The notes: generated from the letters alone by a model not told the origin. A stretch of DNA of 59,223 nt from Mycobacterium innocens (GCF_900566055.1 NZ_UPHQ01000283.1:1-59223); one strand, 5' to 3'; counted from the stretch's first letter, positions 17,314 to 26,598 are shown. Program-made: numbers and translations.

Positions 17314-20300
17314 AACCGGCTCCGCGGCGAGTGCACCCAGCGACGCAGCGCCCGGATCAGCGGCCGGCCCCGCGCCGGGCTGAACTGTCCGACGCCGCCC
17401 TGGTGTCGCGATCGTGGGGAATGGCCTTCGCGACGCTGATCAGCCGGCTCACCGGCTTCGCCCGCATCATGCTGCTGGCCGCGATCCTGGGTGCCGCATT
17501 GTCCAGCTCGTTCTCGGTGGCCAACCAGCTGCCGAACCTGGTGGCCGCGCTGGTCCTGGAAGCCACCTTCACCGCGATCTTCGTGCCGGTGCTGGCCCGT
17601 GCCGAGCGGGACGACCCCGACGGTGGCGCCGCGTTCGTGCGCCGACTGGTGACGGTGGCCACCACGCTGCTGGTCGTGGCCACCGTCCTGTCGGTGGCCG
17701 CGGCACCGCTGCTGGTGCGGTTGATGCTGGGCCGCAATCCGCAGGTCAACGAGCCGCTGACCACCGCCTTCGCCTACCTGCTACTCCCCCAGGTCCTCGT
17801 CTACGGCCTGTCGTCGGTGTTCATGGCGATCCTGAACACCCGCAACGTGTTCGGGCCGCCGGCCTGGGCGCCGGTCGTCAACAACGTGGTCGCCATCGCG
17901 ACCCTGGGGGTGTATCTGGCGGCCCCCGGTGAGCTGTCGGTCGATCCGGTCAAGATGGGCAACCCCAAGCTGTTGGTGCTGGGAATCGGCACCACGTTGG
18001 GGGTGTTCGCCCAAACCGCCGTGCTGCTGGCGGCGATTGGGCGCGAGCACATCAGCCTGCGGCCGTTGTGGGGAATCGACCAGCGGCTCAAGCGATTTGG
18101 CGCGATGGCCGCCGCGATGGTGCTGTATGTGCTGATCAGTCAGCTCGGCCTAGTCGTCGGCAACCAGATCGCCAGCACGGCAGCGGCTTCCGGCCCGGCG
18201 ATCTACAACTACACCTGGCTGGTGCTGATGCTGCCGTTCGGCATGATCGGTGTCACCGTGCTGACCGTGGTGATGCCGCGACTGAGCCGTAATGCCGCCG
18301 CCGACGACATCCCGGCCGTGCTCGCCGACCTGTCACTGGCGACCCGGCTGACCATGATCACGCTGATCCCCACGGTGGCCTTCATGACTGTCGGCGGGCC
18401 GGCGATGGGCAGCGCGTTGTTCGCCTACGGACATTTCGGCCAAGTCGACGCCGGATACCTCGGCGCCGCGATCGGGTTGTCGGCGTTCACCTTGATTCCC
18501 TACGGGCTGGTGCTGCTGCAACTGCGGGTGTTCTATGCCCGGGAGCAACCATGGACACCGATCGTCATCATCGTGGTCATCACCGGCGTCAAGATCGTCG
18601 CCTCGCTGCTGGCGCCACACGTCACCGATGACCGCGAGCTGGTTGCCGGTTACCTGGGACTGGCCAACGGGCTCGGATTCTTGGCCGGCGCGACGATCGG
18701 CTACTACCTGCTGCGACGGGCGCTGCGGCCTCGCGGTGGCCAGCTGCTCGGCGCCCAGGAGGCGCACACCATCCTGGTGACGACCGCCGCGTCGTTGCTG
18801 GCCGGCCTGATTGCCCACGTCGCGGATCGGCTGCTCGGCCTGGCTCAGTTGACCGCCCACGGCGGTGGGGCCGGCTCACTGCTGCGGCTGCTCGTTCTGG
18901 GGCTGATCATGGTGCCGATTCTGGCCGCGGTCATGCTCGGCGCGCAGGTCCCGGAGGCGCAGGCGGCGCTGCGGGTGATCCAGCATCGGCTCGGCGTTCG
19001 GTCCGGCAAGCCCGGTCGGCGCGGGGTCACTGCTGCGGATGGATCGTCTGGTCGTTACCGCGTCACGTACCCTGAGCAAAGAAAGTCGTCCGCGCCGGGG
19101 GAAACTGCGGTCCATCAGCCGATCCGGCGCAGACCTCCGGCAATCAGAGCCGGGATAGCGAAAGGACCGGAGGTGACCGACCGCCCATCGGATAGTGCCG
19201 CCGCGTCCGACGCCGTCTCCGGCACCGACCTACCGCGGCCGGTTGCCGACGACTTTCAGCCCGACATTCCCGCCGACCCCGATCGGGGTGCCGGGTCGCG
19301 GCCCCGCCGGCCCGACCGGCTCAACGGCGACGCCGATGCCCGCGGGCCGATTCCGTTCGATGCGCCACGCGAGCGTGGCCCGGAAACGTCGGTGCCGCGA
19401 GACGACGTCAACCTGGTTCCGGGTGCCCGCATTGCCAACGGCCGCTACCGTCTGCTGATCTTCCACGGCGGCACAGCGCATCTGAGGTTCTGGCAGGCGC
19501 TGGACACCGCGCTGGATCGCCAGGTGGCGTTGACGTTCGTCGACCCGGAGGGCGCGCTGCCCGAGGAGGTGCGCCAGGGGATCCTGGCCCGCACCCTGCG
19601 GCTGAGCCGCATCGACAAACCCGGTATCGCGCGGGTGCTCGACGTCCTGCACACCGGTTCCGGGGGTCTGGTGGTCGCCGAATGGATCCGTGGCGGTTCG
19701 TTGCGCGAGGTCGCCGAGACCGCGCCGTCGCCAGTGGGGGCAATCCGGGCGATGCAGTCGCTGGCCGCGGCCGCCGACGCGGCGCACCGCGCCGGAGCGG
19801 CCCTCTCGATCGACCACCCCAGCCGGGTGCGCGTCAGCATCGAAGGCAACGTGGTACTGGCTTATCCGGCAACCATGCCGGAAGCCAACCCGCAGGACGA
19901 CATCCGTGGCATTGGCGCCGCGCTGTATGCCTTGCTGGTCAACCAGTGGCCGCTGCCGGAGTCCGGGACCCGCAGCGGGTTCCCCCCCGCCGAACGGGAT
20001 GCATCCGGCGAGCCCGTCGAACCGACCGTTGTCGACCGCGACATTCCCTTCCAGATCTCCGCCGTTGCCGTCCGGTCAGTACAGGAGGACGGCGGAATAC
20101 GCAGTGCCTCAACGCTTTTGAACCTGCTTCAGCAGGCGACTGCGGTGGCCGACCGGACCGAGGTGCTCGGTCCCGTCGAGCCGGCGGCGCCGGTCTCCGT
20201 CCACCGCTCGGCCGCGGAGGACAGCGAAGCCTATGCGCGGCGTCGCCGCAACCTGCTCATCGGTATCAGCGCCGGCGCCGCCGTTCTGCTGGTCGCTCTT

Positions 20301-20873
20301 CTGGTTCTGGTCTCGGTGATCAACAAGGTCTTCGGCAACGTCGGCGCCGGCCTCAACCGTGACCAGCTCGGCCTGAACACCCAAACGTCGTCGGCGTCGG
20401 AGGCCAGTTCCGCCCCCGCCGGCAGCACCGTCAAACCCACCAAAGCCACCGTCTTCTCCCCCGACGGGGAGGCCGACAACCCAGGCCAAGCCGATTTGGC
20501 TATCGACGGCAATCCCAGCACTTCCTGGCAAACCGACGCCTACACCGACGCCGTCCCGTTCCCCGCTTTCAAGAACGGCGTCGGATTGATGTTGCAGCTG
20601 CCGAAGCCGACCGTGGTCGGAGCCGTCACCATCGACATTTCCAGCACCGGCACGAAAGTCGAGATCCGCTCGTCACCGACGCCGAACCCGTCGAAGCTCG
20701 ACGACACCTCCGTGCTGACCTCGGCCACCGCACTCAAGCCCGGCCACAACACCATCGCGGTCAAATCGTCGGCACCGACGTCCAACCTGCTGGTGTGGAT
20801 TTCAACGTTGGGAACCACCGACGGCAAGAGCCGCGCCGACATCTCGGAGATCACCGTCCAGGCCGCATCCTGA
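17310..20873 (+). CDS. murJ: MurJ (MviN) lipid II flippase fused to a pseudokinase
   Basis: An 1187-residue membrane protein (Rv3910). Residues about 30-550 are the multi-helix MurJ/MVF flippase core that moves lipid II across the cytoplasmic membrane. About 560-700 is a charged, disordered linker. About 710-930 is a kinase-like domain (NGRYRLLIFHGGTAHLRFW) lacking a normal glycine loop and catalytic HRD/DFG, as in the pseudokinase that FhaA binds after PknB phosphorylation. A transmembrane helix near 980 leads to an extracytoplasmic jelly-roll-like domain (1005-1187). The ATG at 17310 overlaps the upstream stop as ATGA. Confidence 0.93.
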   Translation: MKPAPRRVHPATQRPDQRPAPRRAELSDAALVSRSWGMAFATLISRLTGFARIMLLAAILGAALSSSFSVANQLPNLVAALVLEATFTAIFVPVLARAERDDPDGGAAFVRRLVTVATTLLVVATVLSVAAAPLLVRLMLGRNPQVNEPLTTAFAYLLLPQVLVYGLSSVFMAILNTRNVFGPPAWAPVVNNVVAIATLGVYLAAPGELSVDPVKMGNPKLLVLGIGTTLGVFAQTAVLLAAIGREHISLRPLWGIDQRLKRFGAMAAAMVLYVLISQLGLVVGNQIASTAAASGPAIYNYTWLVLMLPFGMIGVTVLTVVMPRLSRNAAADDIPAVLADLSLATRLTMITLIPTVAFMTVGGPAMGSALFAYGHFGQVDAGYLGAAIGLSAFTLIPYGLVLLQLRVFYAREQPWTPIVIIVVITGVKIVASLLAPHVTDDRELVAGYLGLANGLGFLAGATIGYYLLRRALRPRGGQLLGAQEAHTILVTTAASLLAGLIAHVADRLLGLAQLTAHGGGAGSLLRLLVLGLIMVPILAAVMLGAQVPEAQAALRVIQHRLGVRSGKPGRRGVTAADGSSGRYRVTYPEQRKSSAPGETAVHQPIRRRPPAIRAGIAKGPEVTDRPSDSAAASDAVSGTDLPRPVADDFQPDIPADPDRGAGSRPRRPDRLNGDADARGPIPFDAPRERGPETSVPRDDVNLVPGARIANGRYRLLIFHGGTAHLRFWQALDTALDRQVALTFVDPEGALPEEVRQGILARTLRLSRIDKPGIARVLDVLHTGSGGLVVAEWIRGGSLREVAETAPSPVGAIRAMQSLAAAADAAHRAGAALSIDHPSRVRVSIEGNVVLAYPATMPEANPQDDIRGIGAALYALLVNQWPLPESGTRSGFPPAERDASGEPVEPTVVDRDIPFQISAVAVRSVQEDGGIRSASTLLNLLQQATAVADRTEVLGPVEPAAPVSVHRSAAEDSEAYARRRRNLLIGISAGAAVLLVALLVLVSVINKVFGNVGAGLNRDQLGLNTQTSSASEASSAPAGSTVKPTKATVFSPDGEADNPGQADLAIDGNPSTSWQTDAYTDAVPFPAFKNGVGLMLQLPKPTVVGAVTIDISSTGTKVEIRSSPTPNPSKLDDTSVLTSATALKPGHNTIAVKSSAPTSNLLVWISTLGTTDGKSRADISEITVQAAS

Positions 20874-20936
20874 TTGCCGCACAACCCCGCAAACGAGTGA
20901 AGTGCCCTGCGGCTACCGATTGGTTACTGTCCGGCC

Positions 20937-21503
20937 GTGGGTTTTGGGGGCAGACGGGAACGCAGTGACGCCGAGCTGCTGGCGGCTTTCGTCGCCGGCG
21001 AGCACCGCGCCTTCGAGCAGTTGTTCCGCCGCCATCAGCGCCACCTGTACCGGTTGGCCCAGCTCACCAGCCGCACCCCGGAAGACGCCGAGGACGCACT
21101 GCAAGACGCGATGATCTCGGCACACCGGTGCGCGGCGTCGTTTCGGCATGACGCGGCGGTCAGCACCTGGCTGCACCGCATCGTGGTCAATGCCTGCCTG
21201 GACCGGCTGCGCCAGGCCAGGTCCCGGCCGACCGCCCCGCTCGACGACGTGTATCCGGTTCCGGATGCAACGGCTCGAGTCGAGACGGAGATCTTGGTGC
21301 AGCGAGCGCTGCTGCAGCTTCCGGTCGAGCAACGGGCCGCAGTGGTCGCAGTCGACATGCAGGGCTATTCGATCGCCGACACGGCACGCATGCTGGGTGT
21401 GGCCGAGGGCACCGTCAAAAGCCGCTGCGCCCGCGGGCGGGCGCGGCTGGCGCGGCTGCTGGGCTACCTCGACACCGGAACCCGCGCCCTGGACATCGGT
21501 TAG
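20937..21503 (+). CDS. sigM: ECF RNA polymerase sigma factor SigM
   Basis: A 188-residue ECF sigma factor (Rv3911). Region 2 includes DAELLAAFVAGEHRAFEQLF and the helix DAEDALQDAMISAHRCAASF. Region 4 has the helix-turn-helix YSIADTARMLGVAEGTVKSR. It starts at GTG 20937, since upstream codons lack a site. It is followed after 80 bases by its anti-sigma gene. In mycobacteria SigM drives a small regulon including ESX-related genes and surface lipid functions. Confidence 0.9.
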   Translation: MGFGGRRERSDAELLAAFVAGEHRAFEQLFRRHQRHLYRLAQLTSRTPEDAEDALQDAMISAHRCAASFRHDAAVSTWLHRIVVNACLDRLRQARSRPTAPLDDVYPVPDATARVETEILVQRALLQLPVEQRAAVVAVDMQGYSIADTARMLGVAEGTVKSRCARGRARLARLLGYLDTGTRALDIG

Positions 21504-21516
21504 CACCGGTTAGCAC

Positions 21517-21540
21517 GGCCCGCCGCATTTCTGGGCGGGG
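21517..21540 (+). terminator. Hairpin after sigM
   Basis: CCCGCC (21519-21524) can pair with GGCGGG (21534-21539) across a 9-base loop, 14 bases after the sigM stop. There is no T-run, as is common in mycobacteria. It could attenuate read-through into rsmA or be incidental in GC-rich DNA. Confidence 0.3.
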
Positions 21541-21583
21541 CGGTACCTGGTGATCAAACTACGCATGACGGACACTGGGGCGG

Positions 21584-22345
21584 ATGAATGGAACCGGACA
21601 CGAAGCCGACGCGAACCCGCCGCTGACCGTCGAGCTCCTCGCCGACTTGCAGGCGGGTCTGCTCGACGACGAAGCCGCCGCCGGCATCCGCCGACGAGTC
21701 CGCACCGACCCGCAGGCAGCGGCAATCCTGCGTGCCCTGCAGCAGGTGCGCCGCGACCTCGCGGCCGCCGGCGCTGATCCGGCCTCAGCGCCGGATCCTC
21801 CTGCCGATGCCACCGCCAGAATCTCCGGGACGCTGCGGTCGGTGGCTTCCAGTGAGTCGCCCGCCGCGCACGCAGCCCGGCCGCGCATCCGCCCGGCGAA
21901 GATCCTTGCCGGGATAGCCGGGTTCTGCGCGACCGTTGCGGCGATCGGCGTGGGTACCGCCGCACTGCTCACTGCGCCCTCACCGGCGCCGAGCACGCCC
22001 ACCACCGCAATGCACATCACCGTCTCGACGTCGCCGCCGGTGATTGCGCTGTCGCATGAACAAATGCTGGAACTGCTGCAACGCACACCCGACTACGGTC
22101 CGGTCGACGCCGCCCTCGCCGACCCGTCAAGGCGCGCGTCCTGCCTGAACGGCCTGGGCTACCCGGCATCCACGCAGATCCTGGGCGCCCAACCGATCGG
22201 CATCAACGCCCGCCCCGGGGTGCTGCTGGTGGTACCCGGCGACGGCCCCGACACCCTGGCGGTCTACGCAGTGGCGCTCAACTGCAGCGCCGCCGATACC
22301 GGCCTGTTGGCCAGCACCACAGTCGCCCGAGCCACCGGCTCGTAG
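21584..22345 (+). CDS. rsmA: Anti-sigma-M factor RsmA
   Basis: A 253-residue membrane protein (Rv3912). The cytosolic N-terminus (about 1-95) contains the leucine-rich helix VELLADLQAGLLDDEAAAGI, presumably for binding SigM. One transmembrane helix (about 108-128, ILAGIAGFCATVAAIGVG) is followed by an extracytoplasmic domain with two cysteines (RASCLNGLGY, ALNCSAADTG). It has no zinc-binding HxxxCxxC motif, unlike RsrA-type anti-sigmas. Adjacency and topology support the role of sequestering SigM. A GGGGCGG site precedes the ATG. Confidence 0.85.
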   Translation: MNGTGHEADANPPLTVELLADLQAGLLDDEAAAGIRRRVRTDPQAAAILRALQQVRRDLAAAGADPASAPDPPADATARISGTLRSVASSESPAAHAARPRIRPAKILAGIAGFCATVAAIGVGTAALLTAPSPAPSTPTTAMHITVSTSPPVIALSHEQMLELLQRTPDYGPVDAALADPSRRASCLNGLGYPASTQILGAQPIGINARPGVLLVVPGDGPDTLAVYAVALNCSAADTGLLASTTVARATGS

Positions 22346-22375
22346 CGGCATCCCGACATGGTCCAACGCGCGGAA

Positions 22376-22402
22376 GGGAACACCAGTGCCTACGCTGGCG
22401 TT
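22376..22402 (+). promoter_or_regulatory. SigH-type promoter of trxB2-trxC
   Basis: GGGAACA (22376-22382), 16 bases, then CGTT (22399-22402) matches the mycobacterial SigH / SigR-like consensus GGGAAYA-N16-17-CGTT. It lies about 43 bases upstream of the trxB2 ATG. trxB2 is an established SigH target in M. tuberculosis, so oxidative or heat stress induction through RshA/SigH is likely. Confidence 0.8.
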
Positions 22403-22444
22403 CATAAAAGTCCGAGACCAGCTTTCCGCACCCGAAAGGCCCGC

Positions 22445-23443
22445 ATGACCGCCGCCCCCGCCACTCCTGACACCATCCACGACGTGATCATCATCGGCAG
22501 CGGTCCTGCCGGATACACCGCCGCTCTCTACACCGCCCGGGCGCAACTGGCTCCGCTGGTGTTCGAAGGCACCTCGTTCGGCGGGGCACTGATGACCACC
22601 ACCGAGGTGGAGAACTATCCGGGTTTCCGCGACGGCATCACCGGTCCCGAGTTGATGGACCAAATGCGGGAACAGGCGCTGCGGTTCGGTGCGGACCTGC
22701 GCATGGAGGACGTGGAGTCGGTATCGCTGGACGGACCGATCAAGTCGGTCGTCACCGCCGACGGGGAAACCTACCGCGCTCGCGCCGTGATCCTGGCGAT
22801 GGGTGCGGCGGCGCGCTACCTGCACGTGCCCGGCGAGCAGGAGCTGCTCGGGCGCGGAGTGAGTTCGTGTGCCACCTGTGACGGGTTCTTCTTCCGCGAC
22901 CAGGACATCGCCGTCATCGGCGGCGGTGACTCGGCCATGGAGGAGGCCACCTTCCTGACCCGGTTTGCCCGCAGTGTCACGCTGGTGCACCGCCGCGAGG
23001 AGTTCCGGGCCTCCAAGATCATGCTCAACCGTGCCCAGGCAAACGACAAGATCAACATCTTGACCAACAAGGTGGTGCTCGCCGTGGACGGGGACACGAC
23101 CGTCACCGGACTGCGGTTGCGCGACACCGCCACCGGTGCAGAAACCACACTGCCGGTAACCGGCGTCTTTGTCGCGATCGGACACGAGCCGCGATCCGGC
23201 CTGGTGCGCGATGCCGTCGATCTGGATCCAGACGGCTACGTGCTGGTCAACGGCGGCACCACAAGCACTTCGCTGGACGGGGTATTCGCCGCCGGAGACC
23301 TGGTCGACCGCACCTACCGGCAGGCGGTCACCGCAGCCGGCAGCGGTTGTGCGGCTGCCATAGACGCCGAACGCTGGCTGGCCGAACGCGAAGCAACGGG
23401 GCACGCTGACAGTACCGACACGCTGATTGGAGCACAGCAATGA
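22445..23443 (+). CDS. trxB2: Thioredoxin reductase
   Basis: A 332-residue NADPH-dependent flavoenzyme (Rv3913). The FAD-binding motif IIIGSGPAGYTAALYTAR is at the N-terminus, the redox-active CATC (SSCATCDGFF) near residue 142, the NADPH-binding GGGDSAMEEA follows it, and VFAAGDLVDRTYRQ is near the end. It reduces thioredoxin in the cytosol. The ATG at 22445 follows GAAAGG; upstream in-frame codons overlap the promoter. Its stop overlaps the trxC start (ATGA), giving a coupled reductase-thioredoxin operon. Confidence 0.95.
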   Translation: MTAAPATPDTIHDVIIIGSGPAGYTAALYTARAQLAPLVFEGTSFGGALMTTTEVENYPGFRDGITGPELMDQMREQALRFGADLRMEDVESVSLDGPIKSVVTADGETYRARAVILAMGAAARYLHVPGEQELLGRGVSSCATCDGFFFRDQDIAVIGGGDSAMEEATFLTRFARSVTLVHRREEFRASKIMLNRAQANDKINILTNKVVLAVDGDTTVTGLRLRDTATGAETTLPVTGVFVAIGHEPRSGLVRDAVDLDPDGYVLVNGGTTSTSLDGVFAAGDLVDRTYRQAVTAAGSGCAAAIDAERWLAEREATGHADSTDTLIGAQQ

Positions 23444-23793
23444 CCGATTCCGAGAAGTCCGGCGCCACAATCGAAGTTTCCGACGCATCCTTTTCCACCA
23501 CTGTGCTGTCTAGCAATAAGCCTGTGCTGGTTGACTTTTGGGCCACCTGGTGCGGCCCGTGCAAGATGGTGGCGCCGGTGCTCGAAGAGATCGCCGCCGA
23601 GCGTTCGGGCAGCCTCACCGTGGCCAAGCTCGACGTCGACGCCAATCCGCAAACCGCGCGCGACTTTCAGGTCATCTCGATTCCCACGATGATCCTGTTC
23701 AAGGACGGCCAGCCGGTGAAACGAATCGTCGGGGCCAAAGGGAAAGCGGCTTTGCTGCGCGAGATTTCTGACGTGGTACCGAACCTCTGCTAG
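23440..23793 (+). CDS. trxC: Thioredoxin
   Basis: A 117-residue thioredoxin (Rv3914) with the active site WCGPC (VDFWATWCGPCKMV) and the conserved cis-proline region IPTMILFKDGQPV. It is the electron carrier reduced by TrxB2 and donates to peroxiredoxins and ribonucleotide reductase. It is translationally coupled to trxB2 by a 4-base overlap. Confidence 0.95.
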   Translation: MTDSEKSGATIEVSDASFSTTVLSSNKPVLVDFWATWCGPCKMVAPVLEEIAAERSGSLTVAKLDVDANPQTARDFQVISIPTMILFKDGQPVKRIVGAKGKAALLREISDVVPNLC

Positions 23794-24464
23794 TAGCTCG
23801 TAGCTCGGCCGATACCCGATTCACGACCCGTCGGGGTATAGCGGCGATCCCGCTTGCATACAGCCGGCAGCGGCGGTTACTCGCGATGCGGCGGATCGGT
23901 GCTCACGCAGTTGCGGTCCGGCGCCACCGGACGGATGGTTCCGGCTATCCGCATGCGGCTGCTATGGTAGTGAAATCTGGTCAGACAGAACGCTTTCCGG
24001 GCCACCGACCGGCGCGTCGGCTTGGCTCCCGTTCGGACGTGAGAATTGCTGCTTCGCAGTTACTTTCGCATTCGAGCACCCCTGGGCACACGCCGATATG
24101 ATCTGTATCCGCACCGCCGAACACCGCTACCGACTTGCGCCAACGCCCAGCGCGTCCGCGTCTTCCTTTGCCCGTCGCTCAGCACGGCTCCGTTCTTCGG
24201 TCAACCTTCGCTTTGCGACGCTCGAATTCTGTTATCTGTCAGCGAGATACGCCTGAGACAGGCGCACGTTGCAGCCCTTCCGAGGCTGAAACCCTGCGCT
24301 GTGTCGCGTTGATCACTTGTACTTATGATCCGAGTTGGTGAATGTATCGGCACGTCGTTGCCCCGGGTCGGCGGGCATGGTGCAATCGGTCAGTCGTTCG
24401 ATACCGCGAATTCGGCAACCGGAAAACCGCGGAGTCATAAAGCATTAGAACGAGGAGTGTCGAT
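23794..24464. other. 671-base interval between trxC and the PE gene, no gene seen
   Basis: In M. tuberculosis trxC is followed closely by cwlM. Here a 671-base stretch precedes an inserted PE/PPE pair. Both strands were read. The short frames present (for example 23886-24101 and 24323-24700 minus) lack recognisable domains and good ribosome sites. The stretch shows lower GC in places (around 24040-24110 and 24190-24260). It may hold the PE promoter. Confidence 0.5.
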
Positions 24465-24779
24465 TTGACGTTGTGGGTGGTTCCTGAGGGTTTGACCGGC
24501 GCGGCTGCGGCGGTGGAGGCGTTGGGTGCTCGGTTGGCGGCTGCGCATGCTGCCGCGGCGCCGTTGATCACGGGAGTGGTGGCTCCAGCGGCCGACCCGG
24601 TGTCGTTGCGTACCGCGGCAGGGCTCAGCGCCTGCGCCGTGCAGCACGTGGGGATCGCCACGGAGGGTGTCGAAGAGCTGGCCCGCTCTGGTGTGGGCAT
24701 CGGTGAGGCCGGGGTCAGTTATGCCGCCGGTGATGCCGCCGCAGCGCTGACGTATGCCCCTACGGTTGGTTTGGCATGA
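24465..24779 (+). CDS. PE-family protein (PE5-like)
   Basis: A 104-residue protein with the PE signature at its start (MTLWVVPEGLTGAAAAVEAL) followed by RLAAAHAAAAPLIT and a helical hairpin ending in GVEELARSGVGIGEAG. It closely resembles the short ESX-3-type PE5 rather than PE_PGRS proteins, having no glycine-rich extension. It starts at the TTG/ATG-like codon at 24465 after AACGAGGAG. The stop overlaps the start of a PPE frame (ATGA), the standard PE/PPE pairing. Because the partner is broken, the protein may be unpaired and non-functional, or it may use another PPE. No esx or ecc gene is nearby. Confidence 0.8.
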   Translation: MTLWVVPEGLTGAAAAVEALGARLAAAHAAAAPLITGVVAPAADPVSLRTAAGLSACAVQHVGIATEGVEELARSGVGIGEAGVSYAAGDAAAALTYAPTVGLA

Positions 24780-25085
24780 TCGCACCGATCTGGATGGCAT
24801 GCCCGCCCGAGGTGCATTCGGCGATGCTGTGCGCTGGTCCGGGGGCTCCGTTGGTGGCGGCCGCCGCGCAATGGTCGTCGCTAAGTGCTCAGTATGCCGG
24901 CACGGCCGAGGAAGTGAGTATGGTGTTGGCCGCGGTGGCGGCCGGGGCTTGGCGGGGTCCCAGCGCGGAGCTGTGCGCGGCGGCCTATGCCCCGTATCTG
25001 GCCTGGCTAATAACTAATGCAAGCCAGCAGCGATAGTGTGGGCACGGCTGCTGCGCACGAGGCCGCGGCCACCGCTTACGGCACC
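24776..25085 (+). pseudogene. PPE-family gene remnant (PPE4-like N-terminus, frameshifted and truncated)
   Basis: The frame opens as a PPE protein (MIAPIWMACPPEVHSAMLCA, with the PPE motif, then PYLAWL at about residue 76) and stops after 86 residues at 25034-25036. The expected continuation reappears in another frame from 25017 (QASSDSVGTAAAHEAAATAY), showing a frameshift near 25015. After AATAYGT (about 25085) the PPE similarity ends, so the remaining two-thirds of the ~180-residue domain and any C-terminus are gone. The sequence up to cwlM (25086-25333) shows no further PPE match. Confidence 0.8.
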
Positions 25086-25333
25086 AAAGAGCATCGGGAA
25101 ATTGCCCAAGCCGCCCAGGTTTCGGTGGCAAGAACCCTTCGCACGCCGCAATGCCACTTCGGCATATCGTCATGTCGCAGCAGTTGTGGTGCCGCGACCA
25201 AGCGCCACCCGGACGACGCGTCGGGCCCCGGATCAGCCTGGGGTTTTCCCGAAATTGGGAAGCATCTGCGACAATAGCGGCTAGCTGTACTGCATTTATC
25301 AGCGAAGTCAGTGAGTCCTGGAGGGCCTTTGGT

Positions 25334-26554
25334 ATGCCGAGTCCGCGCCGCGAAGACGGCGACGCGCTGCGCTGTGGTGACCGTAGCGCCGCTGTCACCG
25401 AGATCCGCGCTGCGCTGGCCGCGCTGGGGATGCTGGATAATCCCGACGAAGATTTGACCACAGGCCGCCACGTCGCGCTCGAGGTGTTCGACGCCGAACT
25501 CGACCAAGCGGTACGTGCCTTCCAGCAGCATCGCGGACTGCTCGTTGACGGCATCGTCGGCGAGGCCACCTATCGGGCGTTGAAAGAGGCTTCCTACCGA
25601 CTCGGCGCCCGCACGCTCTATCACCAATTCGGTGCGCCTCTCTACGGCGACGATGTGGCGACACTACAGGCTCGACTTCAAGATCTCGGGTTCTACACGG
25701 GGCTGGTAGACGGATATTTCGGGTTACAGACCCACAATGCGCTGATGTCGTACCAGCGTGAGTACGGGCTCGACGCCGACGGTATCTGTGGCCCGGACAC
25801 GTTGCGGTCCTTGTACTTTCTCAGTTCCCGGGTCAGTGGCGGCTCACCGCATGCGATTCGTGAAGAGGAGCTGGTCCGCCGTTCGGGTCCCAAGCTGTCC
25901 GGCAAGCGCATCATCATCGATCCCGGCCGCGGGGGTGCCGATCACGGCCTGATCACCCAAGGCCCGGCCGGGCCGATCAGTGAGGCAGACGTCTTGTGGG
26001 ACTTGGCGAGTCGCCTCGAAGGACGGATGTCGGCCATCGGCATGGAGACCTTCCTGTCCCGACCCGCCAACCGCAGCCCGTCAGACGCCGAACGCGCAGC
26101 CACTGCCAACGCGGTTGGCGCAGACCTGATGATCAGCCTGCGCTGCGAAACCCAAGCAAGTCCTTCGGCCAACGGCGTCGCCTCGTTCCACTTCGGTAAC
26201 TCGCACGGGTCGGTATCCACCATCGGTCGCAATCTGTCTGACTTCATTCAGCGAGAAGTGGTGGCACGCACTGGTTTACGGGATTGCCGTACCCATGGCC
26301 GGACATGGGATCTGTTGCGGCTGACCCGGATGCCGACCGTTCAAGTCGACATCGGCTACATCACCAACCCCCATGACCGGGAGATGCTCGTCTCAACACA
26401 GACCCGCGACGCCATTGCCGAAGGTATTCTTGCCGCAGTCAAACGCCTCTACTTGTTGGGCAAAAACGACCGGCCCACAGGCACTTTCACTTTCGCCGAG
26501 TTATTGGCCCACGAGCTTTCGGTGGAGCGGGCCAGCAGGCTCAGCGGTTCCTGA
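25334..26554 (+). CDS. cwlM: CwlM, amidase-like regulator of peptidoglycan synthesis
   Basis: A 406-residue cytosolic protein (Rv3915). It has two peptidoglycan-binding repeats (about 15-80 and 95-160, e.g. LDQAVRAFQQHRGLLVDGIV and YGDDVATLQARLQDLGFYTG). An amidase_3-like domain from about 195 (GKRIIIDPGRGGADHG) lacks the full zinc ligand set. The C-terminal tail carries TGTFTF. CwlM is known to be phosphorylated by PknB and then to activate MurA and interact with FhaA; the tail threonines at 382/384/386 fall in the reported phosphorylation region. The ATG at 25334 with GGAGG upstream gives exactly the M. tuberculosis length; longer in-frame starts are not supported. Confidence 0.93.
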   Translation: MPSPRREDGDALRCGDRSAAVTEIRAALAALGMLDNPDEDLTTGRHVALEVFDAELDQAVRAFQQHRGLLVDGIVGEATYRALKEASYRLGARTLYHQFGAPLYGDDVATLQARLQDLGFYTGLVDGYFGLQTHNALMSYQREYGLDADGICGPDTLRSLYFLSSRVSGGSPHAIREEELVRRSGPKLSGKRIIIDPGRGGADHGLITQGPAGPISEADVLWDLASRLEGRMSAIGMETFLSRPANRSPSDAERAATANAVGADLMISLRCETQASPSANGVASFHFGNSHGSVSTIGRNLSDFIQREVVARTGLRDCRTHGRTWDLLRLTRMPTVQVDIGYITNPHDREMLVSTQTRDAIAEGILAAVKRLYLLGKNDRPTGTFTFAELLAHELSVERASRLSGS

Positions 26555-26598
26555 ATTGTCTTGAAGTTCCAGGGCGCATCGTTTTCCGAGCCGCCAGA
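26432..26598. repeat. cwlM-tail duplication, copy 1 (in the gene)
   Basis: The last ~120 bases of cwlM plus ~45 bases beyond its stop are present again 542 bases downstream. The coding part differs at only about two positions over 126 bases, while the part after the stop has diverged and carries small indels. Confidence 0.85.
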
